A model generated the notes under the pieces. It was given only the letters and a program-made list of their open reading frames with translations. It was not told where the DNA came from and did no database searches. Below are positions 25,720 through 34,532 of a stretch of 64,000 nt of DNA, one piece after another. The stretch's first letter is position 1, and every line of letters begins with the position of its first letter. The position numbers and the translations under genes are program-made. This DNA is from JBMNQS01 sp050944255 (GTDB lineage: Bacteria; Bacillota; Clostridia; Christensenellales; Maliibacteriaceae): NCBI GenBank assembly GCA_050944255.1, contig JBMNQS010000002.1, positions 4,967 to 68,966 of the forward strand. Reading direction: 5' to 3'.

Positions 25720-27846
25720 ATGGCGTCACGAAAGCTCGTCATTGTGGAATCTCCGGCCAAGGCAAAGACCATTGCGAAATTTCTCGGCAGTGGCTATAAG
25801 GTAGAGGCGTCCAAAGGACATGTGCGTGATTTACCAAAAAGCCAGTTGGGCGTTGATATAGAAAACAACTTTGAACCCAAGTACATCACCATTCGCGGCA
25901 GGGGAGACATCATTAACCGTCTAAAAAAAGAAGCCAAGGGCGCCAGCCGGGTCTATCTGGCGACGGACCCGGACCGGGAGGGCGAAGCCATCTCCTGGCA
26001 TCTGGCGCACCTTCTGAAGCTGAACCCCGAGGACAAGTGCCGCATTGCCTTCAATGAGATCACCAAGGATGCCGTCAAGGGCGCCATCCGCTCGCCCCGC
26101 CAGATCGACCTGAATTTGGTGGACGCCCAGCAGGCCAGGCGACTTCTGGATCGTCTGGTGGGCTATCAGATCAGCCCGCTTTTATGGCGCAAGGTCAGAA
26201 AGGGCCTTTCCGCCGGCCGAGTGCAGTCGGTGGCCACCAGGATGGTCTGCGACAGGGAAGAGGAAATCGATCACTTTGTGCCCAGGGAATACTGGTCCAT
26301 CGTAGCCGAACTTAAGGCCGACGGCGTGCCCCTTGAAGTGGAGGCGCAGTTCGTGGGGCTGGAGGATAAAAACGATAAGCTGCCTCTTCATAGCCGGCAG
26401 GACGTGGATAACGTCCTTCGCGCTCTCAAGGGCCAGAAGTACACGCTGAAAAAGCTGGAGACCACCAAAAAAAGCGTCCGGCCCGCCGCGCCGTTTACCA
26501 CCAGCAGCCTGCAGCAGGAAGCCTCCAGGAAATTCGGATTCTCCACCAAGCGCACCATGGTGCTGGCGCAGCAGCTTTACGAAGGCATCGAGGTGGAGGG
26601 CCATGGTCTGGTGGGTCTTGTGACGTACATCCGCACCGACTCGGTGCGCATAGCCCGGGAGGTGCAGGCAGCCGCCAAGGAAATGATCCTTGAAAAGTAC
26701 GGCGAGGCGTACGCGCCTGAGGAGTTCAATGTGTTCAAGGGCCGAAACGGCTCCCAGGACGCCCACGAAGCCATCCGTCCCACCACGCTGGAGCTTTCGC
26801 CGCAGGAGGTCAAGGCTTCTCTTTCAAGGGATCAGCACAAGCTGTACACGCTGATCTACAACCGGTTTCTGGCCAGCCAGATGACCCCGGCCGTCTATCA
26901 GAGCCATACGGCCCACATCGCGGCCGCCGGATACCGTTTCCGCTGCAGCGCAACGAGCCTTCTTTTTCCCGGCCACCGGATCGTCTATACGCAAACCGAG
27001 GAAAACGGCAGCGAGGATACCGCCGAAAAGCTGGACGAGCGCCTGCAGGAGGGGATGGTCTTTTCGGAAAAATCCATCAACACCCAGCAGCACTTCACCG
27101 AGCCGCCGGCCAGGTACAACGAGGCCACGCTGGTGCGGGCGCTGGAGGAAAAGGGCATCGGCCGCCCGTCCACCTACGCGCCGATCATCTCCACGATCCT
27201 GGACAAGGGCTATGTGGAGCGCATGAGCGGCAAGGGCAAGCCTCTGGCGCCCACGGAGCTTGGCACCATCGTGACACAGCTGATGAAGGAGTATTTTTCC
27301 GACGTGGTGGACATTGAATTCACCGCCGACCTTGAAGAAAAGCTCGACGGCGTGGAGACCGGCGACGCGGATTGGCGCCGGGTACTGGAGGATTTCTACG
27401 GGCCCTTTGAAAAAACGCTGAAGCATGCCGATGAGAGCATCGAAAAGATCACCATCGAGGATGAGGTCAGCGATATCCCCTGCGAGAAGTGCGGCGCGCT
27501 CATGGTGATCAAAAACGGGCCTTACGGCAAGTTCTACGCCTGCCCCAACTATCCCGAATGCAAGAACATCAAGCCCATTTTGCAGAGCATCGAGGCCCCG
27601 TGCCCCAAGTGCGGCAATAAGATACTGGTCCGCCACAGCCGGAGGGGCCGTGTGTTCTACGGCTGCGAGAAATACCCGGACTGCGATTTCGTGTCCTGGA
27701 AAATGCCCGTGAAGGACCCGTGTCCCGAGTGCGGCGGCATGATGGTCAGGAAGCGGACCACAAAGCGCGGGCAGGAGAACGAATGCACCAATGCCGAGTG
27801 CGGCCATATCATCACGGTGGAGCTTTCCGAGGAAGAGGAAGGTTAA
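25720..27846 (+). CDS. topA: DNA topoisomerase I
   Basis: A 708-residue type IA topoisomerase that relaxes negative supercoils. The Toprim domain has IVESPAKAKTIAKFLG and ATDPDREGEAISWHL, and the active-site tyrosine is in GLVTYIRTDSVRIA. The C-terminus carries three CxxC zinc-ribbon units from residue about 585 (CEKCGALM, CPKCGNKI, CPECGGMM). It is 30 bp after dprA with a GGAGG site. Confidence 0.97.
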   Translation: MASRKLVIVESPAKAKTIAKFLGSGYKVEASKGHVRDLPKSQLGVDIENNFEPKYITIRGRGDIINRLKKEAKGASRVYLATDPDREGEAISWHLAHLLKLNPEDKCRIAFNEITKDAVKGAIRSPRQIDLNLVDAQQARRLLDRLVGYQISPLLWRKVRKGLSAGRVQSVATRMVCDREEEIDHFVPREYWSIVAELKADGVPLEVEAQFVGLEDKNDKLPLHSRQDVDNVLRALKGQKYTLKKLETTKKSVRPAAPFTTSSLQQEASRKFGFSTKRTMVLAQQLYEGIEVEGHGLVGLVTYIRTDSVRIAREVQAAAKEMILEKYGEAYAPEEFNVFKGRNGSQDAHEAIRPTTLELSPQEVKASLSRDQHKLYTLIYNRFLASQMTPAVYQSHTAHIAAAGYRFRCSATSLLFPGHRIVYTQTEENGSEDTAEKLDERLQEGMVFSEKSINTQQHFTEPPARYNEATLVRALEEKGIGRPSTYAPIISTILDKGYVERMSGKGKPLAPTELGTIVTQLMKEYFSDVVDIEFTADLEEKLDGVETGDADWRRVLEDFYGPFEKTLKHADESIEKITIEDEVSDIPCEKCGALMVIKNGPYGKFYACPNYPECKNIKPILQSIEAPCPKCGNKILVRHSRRGRVFYGCEKYPDCDFVSWKMPVKDPCPECGGMMVRKRTTKRGQENECTNAECGHIITVELSEEEEG

Positions 27847-27852
27847 GTCTTC

Positions 27853-29154
27853 ATGCAGCAGCAGGTGAAAGTCATCGGCGCCGGCTTGGCCGGATGTGAG
27901 GCGGCATGGCAGATTGCCCGCCGCCATATCCCGGTGCGTCTGTATGAAATGCGGCCGGAAAAAATGACGCCGGCGCACAGCGGCGGCGGCTTTGCGGAGC
28001 TGGTATGCAGCAACTCTCTGCGCTCGGGCCGCCTGGAGAACGCCGTGGGGCTTTTAAAAGAGGAGATGCGGCGGCTTGATTCGCTGATCATGCGGGCGGC
28101 GGACGAAACCCGCATACCCGCGGGCGGGGCGCTGGCGGTGGACCGTGAGGCGTTCTCGCGGTATGTGACGGGGGCCCTGCGGGAGAACCCGCTGGTTGAG
28201 ATTGTCCGCGGGGAAGTGACGGAAATCCCGGAGGGGCCGTGCATTATCGCCACGGGCCCTTTAACCAGCGATGCTCTGGCGCAGGCCGTCGCCGACCGGT
28301 TTTCCGCGCAGTACCTGTCCTTTTACGATGCGGTGGCGCCCATCGTCACGGCGCAGTCGCTGAATATGGACATCGTCTTTGCCGCTTCCCGGTACGACAG
28401 GGGAGAGGACGATTACCTCAACTGCCCCATGAATGAGGCGGAGTATCACGCCTTTTGGGAGGCGCTGACGCAGGCCGATGTGGTGGAGCCCCACAGCTTC
28501 GAGGACTTTAAAGTTTTCGAGGGCTGCATGCCCATAGAGGCCATGGCCGAAAGGGGGCTCCTGACGCTGGCCCATGGGCCCATGAAGCCCGTGGGTCTGA
28601 CAGATCCCAGGACGGGGAAGCGTCCCTTCGCCGTGGTGCAGCTCCGGCAGGAGACGAAGGATAAAAGGCTCTACAACCTGGTGGGTTTCCAGACCAGGAT
28701 GAAGCACAGGGAACAAAAACGGGTGCTGCGGATGATTCCGGGACTTGAGAACGCCCAGTTCGTCCGCTACGGCGTGATGCACAGAAATACGTATTTAAAT
28801 GCTCCCGCGCTTTTAAATCGGCATTATCAGGTCAATAATGATAAGAGCATCTTTTTCGCCGGACAGATCACTGGCGTGGAAGGTTACGTGGAATCGGCTT
28901 CCAGCGGCCTTGTTGCGGGCCGGTGCATGGCGGCGATGCTCAAAAAAGAGCCCATGCCCGAATTTTCTCAAAGGACGGCCATCGGAGCGCTGGCGCACTA
29001 TGTGCACAGCGGAAACGGGCGGGATTTCCAGCCCATGAACGTTAATTTCGGGATCATGGAGCCGCTGCGCGAACGCATCGCCGGCAAGAAAGAGCGCTAC
29101 GCGCGCATCGCCCGGCGCGCGCTGGAAGAAATACAATCGGTTCAATCCCGATAA
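27853..29154 (+). CDS. trmFO: Folate-dependent tRNA-U54 methyltransferase TrmFO
   Basis: A 433-residue flavoenzyme that makes m5U54 of tRNA using methylene-THF. The FAD-binding loop is KVIGAGLAGCEAAWQIA at the N-terminus, and the family blocks YEMRPEKMTPAH, ELVCSNSLRS and FFAGQITGVEGYVESA are present. It starts 6 bp after topA, the normal Firmicutes pair. Confidence 0.96.
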   Translation: MQQQVKVIGAGLAGCEAAWQIARRHIPVRLYEMRPEKMTPAHSGGGFAELVCSNSLRSGRLENAVGLLKEEMRRLDSLIMRAADETRIPAGGALAVDREAFSRYVTGALRENPLVEIVRGEVTEIPEGPCIIATGPLTSDALAQAVADRFSAQYLSFYDAVAPIVTAQSLNMDIVFAASRYDRGEDDYLNCPMNEAEYHAFWEALTQADVVEPHSFEDFKVFEGCMPIEAMAERGLLTLAHGPMKPVGLTDPRTGKRPFAVVQLRQETKDKRLYNLVGFQTRMKHREQKRVLRMIPGLENAQFVRYGVMHRNTYLNAPALLNRHYQVNNDKSIFFAGQITGVEGYVESASSGLVAGRCMAAMLKKEPMPEFSQRTAIGALAHYVHSGNGRDFQPMNVNFGIMEPLRERIAGKKERYARIARRALEEIQSVQSR

Positions 29155-29171
29155 AAAGCCGTTTTGTCCTG

Positions 29172-29200
29172 TTGTGGAAACGGAGAGCTTGTGATATAAT
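29172..29200 (+). promoter_or_regulatory. Promoter and long leader of rnjA
   Basis: TTGTGG (29172-29177), a 17-bp spacer and TATAAT (29195-29200) with an upstream TGA. A second -10-like TATTATAAT lies near 29235. The resulting leader of about 215 nt up to the RNase J start contains small palindromes (GAACATGTTC near 29371) but no recognised RNA family. Confidence 0.6.
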
Positions 29201-29423
29201 GCTTCACAATGGGATGATATTGGTCTATTGATCGGTATTATAATAAATTGAATGGTACGCGACTTGCAGTTAACACGGCGATATTTGATTCGTACGGGAC
29301 GGAAGTTGTGCGATGAGGATTTCACCGCAAATACGTTCAAGTGACCATGTTTGGTTCCTTCAATGGAGAAGAACATGTTCTTTGAATGTGGTGCGCGTTC
29401 CGTCTGGAGGATAGAGGAGAAAT

Positions 29424-31088
29424 ATGGCAACAACAAAAACCAAATTACGCATTATCCCGCTCGGCGGCGTCAATGAGTTCGGCAAAAATATGACCGTTTT
29501 CGAATATGGGGACGATATGTTCCTGCTGGACGCCGGCCTGATGTTCCCGCAGGAGGAAATGCTGGGCATCGATTACGTGATCCCCGACTATACCTACCTT
29601 TCCATCAACCGGCATAAGCTGCGCGGCATTGTCTTTACCCACGGCCATGAGGACCATATAGGGGCCATACCCTACATCTACAGGCAGTTTCCGGTGCCGC
29701 TGTACGGAACCAACCTGACCATAGGCCTGGTCAACAACAAACTGCAGGAGCACGGCCTGAAAGCCGACGCTACCGTAATGGGGCCCGGCGATAAGCTGAC
29801 CATGGGCAGCTTTACCATCGAGTTTTTCAAGGTCAACCATTCCATCGCCGGCTCGGTGGGCCTGATCATCACAACGCCTGTGGGCGTGGTGGTGCACACC
29901 GGCGATTTCAAGATCGATTACACGCCGGCGGACGGCGAGATGATCGATCTGCCCAGGCTCTCGCAGATCGGCAAGAAGGGCGTCCTGTGCCTGATGTCGG
30001 ACTCCACCAACGCCGAGCGCAGGGGCTATACCATGAGCGAGAAAATCGTGGAAAAGGCCTTTACGCGCTATTTCCGCGAGGCCCCCGGCCGCATTGTGGT
30101 GGCCACGTTCGCCTCCAACATCCACCGCGTCCAGCAGGTGGTGGACGAAGCGGTGAAAATGGGCCGGAACGTCTGCTTTGTGGGCAGGAGCCTGATCAAT
30201 GTGTCCAACGTGGCCATCGCGCTGGGCGAATTGACGATCCCAAGCGGCATACTGGTGGACCTGGAGCAGGTGAAAATGTTTGACCCGAAGGATCTGGTCA
30301 TCGTCACCACCGGCAGCCAGGGCGAGCCCATGAGCGGCCTTGCGCGCATGTCCACGGACGACCACCGCCAGGTGGAAATATACCCCGAGGATACGGTGAT
30401 CATCTCCGCCTCCAGCATCCCCGGGAACGAGAGGCACATCTCCCAGATGGTCAATCAGCTGCGCAAAAAGGGCGCGCAGGTCATCTACGACCCGGCGGCG
30501 GACGTGCACGTTTCTGGCCACGCCTGCCAGGAAGAGCTCAAGCTGATACTGGGTCTTGTAAAGCCCAAATACTATATCCCCGTGCACGGGGAATACTCCA
30601 AGCTGGTGGCCAATGCGGAATTGGGCCAGATGATGGGCCTCCCGCCGGAAAATACGTTTGTGGTGGAACTGGGCGAAGTGCTGGAATTTACGAAAACCGG
30701 CGCCGAGCATATCAAGGAGCCCGTTCCCTCCGGGCAGCTTCTCATTGACGGAGCGGGCATCGGGGACGTGGGCAATATCGTTCTTCGGGACAGGCGCATC
30801 CTGTCCCAGGACGGACTGATGGTGGTAGTGGTGGCCTTTGAGAAGGAGTCGGGACGCATCGTATCGGGTCCGGACCTCATCTCGCGCGGCTTTGTGTACG
30901 TGCGCGAAGCCGAAGATATGATGGACGAGGCCCGCGGCGCCGTCCTGACGGCGCTGATGCAGCAGGAACTGCATACCGTGGGCGAGTGGTCGCCTATCAA
31001 ACTTCTGATCCGCAACACGCTGCGCGATTTCTTTTATCAACGCTTAGGCAGAAGCCCGATGATTCTGCCGGTAGTCATGGAGGTGTAG
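29424..31088 (+). CDS. rnjA: Ribonuclease J
   Basis: A 554-residue metallo-beta-lactamase/beta-CASP ribonuclease with 5' exonuclease and endonuclease activity. The metal motif is FTHGHEDHIGAIPY, with later HTGDFKIDYTP and SDSTNAERRGYTMSE and the beta-CASP C-motif SGHACQEELK and PVHGEYSKL. Only one RNase J gene is seen here. The long leader may allow post-transcriptional control. Confidence 0.96.
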   Translation: MATTKTKLRIIPLGGVNEFGKNMTVFEYGDDMFLLDAGLMFPQEEMLGIDYVIPDYTYLSINRHKLRGIVFTHGHEDHIGAIPYIYRQFPVPLYGTNLTIGLVNNKLQEHGLKADATVMGPGDKLTMGSFTIEFFKVNHSIAGSVGLIITTPVGVVVHTGDFKIDYTPADGEMIDLPRLSQIGKKGVLCLMSDSTNAERRGYTMSEKIVEKAFTRYFREAPGRIVVATFASNIHRVQQVVDEAVKMGRNVCFVGRSLINVSNVAIALGELTIPSGILVDLEQVKMFDPKDLVIVTTGSQGEPMSGLARMSTDDHRQVEIYPEDTVIISASSIPGNERHISQMVNQLRKKGAQVIYDPAADVHVSGHACQEELKLILGLVKPKYYIPVHGEYSKLVANAELGQMMGLPPENTFVVELGEVLEFTKTGAEHIKEPVPSGQLLIDGAGIGDVGNIVLRDRRILSQDGLMVVVVAFEKESGRIVSGPDLISRGFVYVREAEDMMDEARGAVLTALMQQELHTVGEWSPIKLLIRNTLRDFFYQRLGRSPMILPVVMEV

Positions 31089-31091
31089 GTT

Positions 31092-31445
31092 TTGAACGTA
31101 TACGATCAGGCTCATGTGCTGGCGGCGGTGCTGAAACGCTGCGAAGAATATCAGAAATATAAAAAGACCCGCGAGGAGGCCTTCAAGCTGGAACAGAACG
31201 TAAAGCTGATCCAGAATTTTAAGAAGAAGCAGTTTCAGGCCCAGGCGGCGCTTCTCTCCGGCGAGAAAATCGACGACAAGACCATGGAAGAGCTCAAGAA
31301 CATGGGAAACGTCATGCAGTTCAATAGAGAAGTCAGTGAGTTTATGGCCGCGGAATACCAAATGAACCAGATGATGAGCGACGTGTTCAAGATTCTGGGC
31401 GAGGCCGTGGATCTGAATCTGGACTTTATGAACGAGCAGGAATAA
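31092..31445 (+). CDS. YlbF/YmcA family protein
   Basis: A 117-residue all-helical protein of the Com_YlbF family (VYDQAHVLAAVLKRCEEYQK, then FNREVSEFMAAEYQMNQMM). In B. subtilis YlbF, YmcA and YaaT form a complex that steers RNase Y. Placement directly behind RNase J fits an RNA-decay role. The TTG start at 31092 is 3 bp after rnjA. Confidence 0.85.
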   Translation: MNVYDQAHVLAAVLKRCEEYQKYKKTREEAFKLEQNVKLIQNFKKKQFQAQAALLSGEKIDDKTMEELKNMGNVMQFNREVSEFMAAEYQMNQMMSDVFKILGEAVDLNLDFMNEQE

Positions 31446-31544
31446 TTTTTTCGGCAAATATCATGCGGCGCGTTGCGTCGCATATTTTTTGGGATGTTTT
31501 CAGACATTATTCATAAAAACACAAGCCCTCCCGCCATGGCGTAC

Positions 31545-31573
31545 TTGCGGGATTCCACCGGGCCGACTATAAT
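31545..31573 (+). promoter_or_regulatory. Promoter for mltG
   Basis: TTGCGG (31545-31550), a 17-bp spacer and TATAAT (31568-31573), ending 34 bp before the mltG start. Confidence 0.6.
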
Positions 31574-31607
31574 AAATAGGGTAAAGATGTCGATAAGGAG
31601 ATTTCTC

Positions 31608-32843
31608 ATGGAATATAGGAACACTCAAGGGAAAAATAAGCGGCCCGCCGTGCGGCGCAGCCAGGACGAGCGGGTGGTGGAGCTTCCAAGCTATTTAAAG
31701 CCCATCCTCTCCGTCGCCCGGGCGCTGACCGTGTTTTTGATCAGCCTGTGCATCGTGGGGGTCACGCTCTATTTCGGGGTCAATTCCCTGTACACCAGCT
31801 ATGTCTCTCCCGTGGATGAAAACGACAGTACCGCCGTTGAGTTTACCATCGAGCGCGGCGCGTCGCTGTCGGAGGTGTCCCAGAACCTGGAGGAAGCCAA
31901 TCTGGTGCGCCATAAGGGCATCTTCAAATACTACGTGGAGTTCACCGACCGTACCAAGGATATCAAAAGCGGCATCTATACGCTCAACCGCTCCATGACC
32001 ATGGACGATATCATCGCTGAAATCTCCCGGGGCACGGCCGCGGGCAACACCATGGATATCCTGATTATTGAGGGCACCACGGTGGAACAGATGGCCGCGG
32101 CCATCAAAAAACAGATGACCGATAAGCGGGTTCCGTTCAATGAACAGGAGTTCCTTGAAATCTGCAAGGAGCCCAGCGAATCGCTGACGGCGGATTACCC
32201 GTTCCTGGCTACGCTGATGGAACAGGACAACCTGGAAGATCGAAAATACGCCTTGGAAGGCTACCTGTTCCCGGCCAAGTACGAAATATACACCGATTCC
32301 AGCGCCGAGGCCATCGTCCGCAAAATGCTCAGCGCCACCAGCAATATATTCGGCAACGCCGACTTCCAGGCAAAATTCATCAACCAGGATATGACCATGG
32401 ACGAAGTCCTGACGCTGGCGTCCATCATTGAAAAAGAGGGCACGAAGGATACTTTTAACAAGATTTCCGCCGTATTCCACAACCGGCTTAAAGCCGATAT
32501 GCACCTGAGCAGCGACGTGACGGTGCAATACATCACGGGCAAGGTGAGCGTGGCCATGACCGACGGCGAAATCAGCGTGGAATCGCCGTACAATACTTAT
32601 AAAAACAAGGGACTTCCCATCGGGCCCATCGCGGCGCCGGGGCTTGCGGCCATCGAGGCGGCCATAGGGCCGGATACCGAGTACGTACAGCAGAATTATC
32701 TCTACTTCACGCTGACCGATCCGGAGACGGGCGAGCTGGCCTTCTCCAAGACGGGGGAAGAGCATGAGGCCATCGTGGAGCAGTGGCGGCCCAAGTGGAT
32801 CGAGTACGACCAAAAACAGGCCGAGAAGGCCAATGAGAATTAA
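31608..32843 (+). CDS. mltG: Endolytic transglycosylase MltG
   Basis: A 411-residue membrane-anchored enzyme that cuts nascent glycan strands. A basic cytoplasmic tail (residues 1-45) precedes one membrane helix (about 46-68). A LysM-like YceG subdomain follows, then the catalytic part with LEGYLFPAKYEIY, the catalytic glutamate in TLASIIEKEG, and VFHNRL. The ATG at 31608 has AAGGAG at proper spacing and lies after the promoter; the frame is open 45 codons further but those overlap the promoter. Confidence 0.94.
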   Translation: MEYRNTQGKNKRPAVRRSQDERVVELPSYLKPILSVARALTVFLISLCIVGVTLYFGVNSLYTSYVSPVDENDSTAVEFTIERGASLSEVSQNLEEANLVRHKGIFKYYVEFTDRTKDIKSGIYTLNRSMTMDDIIAEISRGTAAGNTMDILIIEGTTVEQMAAAIKKQMTDKRVPFNEQEFLEICKEPSESLTADYPFLATLMEQDNLEDRKYALEGYLFPAKYEIYTDSSAEAIVRKMLSATSNIFGNADFQAKFINQDMTMDEVLTLASIIEKEGTKDTFNKISAVFHNRLKADMHLSSDVTVQYITGKVSVAMTDGEISVESPYNTYKNKGLPIGPIAAPGLAAIEAAIGPDTEYVQQNYLYFTLTDPETGELAFSKTGEEHEAIVEQWRPKWIEYDQKQAEKANEN

Positions 32844-32860
32844 GGGCTGGATGTATAATA

Positions 32861-32892
32861 AAGCCTGCGGACAGTCGTCCGCAGGCTTTTTG
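32861..32892 (+). terminator. Intrinsic terminator of mltG
   Basis: A perfect 12-bp stem (32861-32872 with 32877-32888, arms AAGCCTGCGGAC/GTCCGCAGGCTT), loop AGTC, short T-run. It closes the long plus-strand block and lies 70 bp from the convergent oxidoreductase gene. Confidence 0.88.
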
Positions 32893-32963
32893 AATGAAGG
32901 GCTTTTTGAATGAAGGGAGGGGGCTATAACTGGAAATTGTCCGCAGGCGAAAAAACCCGGGGC

Positions 32964-33974
32964 TCAATCGCTGTCGTAGACGACGCCCCACTCTTCGCGC
33001 AACCCGTCGATGATGCGGCAGATTTCATAGGTTTCCTCAAGGCTGTACAGGTCGCTCTGCTTTTTGCCCGCGCGCAGGCATTCGTTCACGTGCTCCACCT
33101 CGTACTGAAAGCCGGTGGACGGTATTTCGCAGGCAAACTCCTCCACTTTCTCAACGCCCATGATGTCGGTATCGTGGGGGCGCAAAAGCGTCACTTTTTC
33201 CGGCCTGTTGAAGCGCGGCAGTATCACGATCTGGCCGTGGGTGCCGGTAATCAGGCCGCGGTGGTCCGTTACGGTGTCAAAGGCCGATGTCAGGCAGGCC
33301 GTTACGTGGTCCTCATACTGCATGAAAATGCTGTTGTAGACGTCCGTGCCGTCGCGCAGTACCGCCGTGGAGGCAATGCTTACCGGCCGCTTCGGCATCA
33401 CCAGATGGGCCATGGCGAGCGTGTAGATGCCCACATCCCGAAGGGCGCCCGCCGAAAACTGCCTGGATGCCTTCCACGCCTGCCAGGCGGGGTTGTCCGG
33501 CGATTCCTTCAGGCCAAGCTCAAAATGCATGGTGCGCACCTGCCCGATGCGGCCTTCTTCCAGCCACTGCCTGACTTTGCGCATCCCGGGGAAGCAGCGC
33601 GTCCACATGCCCTCCATCAAAAACAGGTCTTTTTCCCTGGCCTTGGCCACCATGGCCTCCAACTGCCTGAGATTGTCCGGCATGGGCTTTTCGCAAAGCA
33701 CGTTCACGCCCGCGTCCAGCGCCTTGATGACATACTCGTAGTGGGCGTTATTGGGCGTGGCCACGTATACCACGTCGGGCTTGACCTCCTCGAGCATCTT
33801 GTCGTAATCGTCATAGGCCAGCGATACATTGTGCTCTTTGGCAAAGGCAATGGCCTTGCCCATGTCGCGGGAGACCACCACCGTCTTTTCCGCATCCGGC
33901 ACAAGGTCCATTCCCTGTGAAAACCTGTCGGCGATCCAGCCGGTAGAGATGATGCCCCATCTGATCTTCTGCAT
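32964..33974 (-). CDS. Gfo/Idh/MocA family oxidoreductase
   Basis: A 336-residue NAD(P)-dependent sugar dehydrogenase-type protein. The Rossmann start is IRWGIISTGWIADRF, the active-site motif is NVLCEKPMP, and the C-terminal alpha/beta domain carries the ELGLKESPDNPAWQAWKASR stretch. The ATG at 33974 is preceded by GGAGGT; the frame continues 57 codons upstream without family likeness. It has its own promoter (34117-34145), separated from the sugar-acid genes by the repeat element. Its substrate cannot be read from sequence. Confidence 0.9.
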   Translation of the reverse strand: MQKIRWGIISTGWIADRFSQGMDLVPDAEKTVVVSRDMGKAIAFAKEHNVSLAYDDYDKMLEEVKPDVVYVATPNNAHYEYVIKALDAGVNVLCEKPMPDNLRQLEAMVAKAREKDLFLMEGMWTRCFPGMRKVRQWLEEGRIGQVRTMHFELGLKESPDNPAWQAWKASRQFSAGALRDVGIYTLAMAHLVMPKRPVSIASTAVLRDGTDVYNSIFMQYEDHVTACLTSAFDTVTDHRGLITGTHGQIVILPRFNRPEKVTLLRPHDTDIMGVEKVEEFACEIPSTGFQYEVEHVNECLRAGKKQSDLYSLEETYEICRIIDGLREEWGVVYDSD

Positions 33975-34116
33975 TGCGCACCTCCATGTTGTTTCGGCCC
34001 GGCAGCCCATTGCGGCGATGACGGAAAAAGCCTTTGCCAAAAAGCGCAGGAGTTTCCTTTGAAAAACCAAAGCCGCACAGAGCCGAGGCCCTGAGATTAA
34101 AATGTCCGTTGATTTT

Positions 34117-34145
34117 ATCGTAACGCATAACCGGCAAAAGTGCAA
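34117..34145 (-). promoter_or_regulatory. Promoter for the Gfo/Idh/MocA gene
   Basis: On the minus strand, TTGCAC (34145-34140), a 17-bp spacer and TACGAT (34122-34117). It gives a leader of about 135 nt in which nothing else was recognised. Confidence 0.55.
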
Positions 34146-34185
34146 TCGGTTTGTCCGGAGACAAAGGATGCAAAGACAAATTTTC

Positions 34186-34220
34186 CATAAAATAAAGGGA
34201 ATTCTTTTGAAGAATTCCCT
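34186..34220 (-). terminator. Distal copy of the eda terminator hairpin, with T-run
   Basis: The 24-nt unit 34197-34220 folds as a 10-bp hairpin (arms GGGAATTCTT/AAGAATTCCC). On the minus strand it is followed by CCCTTTATTTT, so it is a working intrinsic terminator for eda transcripts. The identical 24 nt recur at 34479-34502 on the other side of the repeat element. Confidence 0.8.
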
Positions 34221-34477
34221 CAGACTGTCAAAAAAGTTCTTTGGGGGGTTATTAGGAGGCCGAAGTCCCCTAATTTCAATTCCGTGGCAAGGCTGCGAGC
34301 CGCAGCGAGCGTTTCGAAGGCAACCGCCGAAGGCGGCTCTTGGCCGCAGATCGACATGCGCGGCCGCAGCCCACTCCTTTCAGGGTTTTCCGGCCGCTGC
34401 AAAAACCTACCTATCCGTTTTTGCAGCAGGAAAATCCCTGGCATACCCGTCAAAAAACAAAGTTTTTTGACGGCCTC
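34221..34477 (-). repeat. Hairpin-rich interspersed element, copy 1 (257 bp)
   Basis: This copy is closely similar to 49602-49874 on the opposite strand. Read on the minus strand it starts GAGGCCGTCAAAAAAC and ends TTTTTTGACAGTCTG, so the ends carry a 9-bp inverted repeat GTCAAAAAA. Inside, in order: a GTCAAAAAAC/GTTTTTTGAC hairpin, a long stem CAGGGATTTTCC/GGAAAACCCTG crowned by CTGCAAAAAC/GTTTTTGCAG, GGCCGC/GCGGCC, GCCG/CGGC, GCTGCG/CGCAGC and a TTAGGGG/CTCCTAA hairpin. It lies in the 558-bp gap between the oxidoreductase gene and eda. No open frame is conserved independently of the DNA repeat. It is bracketed by duplicated copies of the local terminator hairpin. Confidence 0.9.
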
Positions 34478-34478
34478 G

Positions 34479-34502
34479 GGGAATTCTTTTGAAGAATTCC
34501 CT
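34479..34502 (-). repeat. Proximal copy of the duplicated eda terminator hairpin
   Basis: These 24 nt are identical to 34197-34220. On the minus strand the hairpin comes 31 nt after the eda stop but is followed by the element, not by a T-run. The pair forms a 24-nt direct repeat flanking copy 1. Confidence 0.9.
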
Positions 34503-34532
34503 TTAAGCATTCACTTGGCCTAGCGCCTGCTT

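Noticed and set aside
29445..31040. A 531-codon minus-strand frame inside rnjA
   Set aside because: It is a shadow of the RNase J gene; His/Gln/Val-rich translation without motifs.
34221..34477. Interpretation as a group IIC intron remnant
   Set aside because: Terminator targeting is similar, but no domain V-like catalytic hairpin and no reverse transcriptase fragment is visible, and group II introns do not make 24-nt target duplications.
34284..34523. Open frames within the repeat element with matching peptides in both copies (also 49512-49853 on the minus strand)
   Set aside because: The likeness follows from DNA identity. The frames run into different flanking sequence, lack ribosome sites and are interrupted by the copy-specific insertion, so coding is unlikely.
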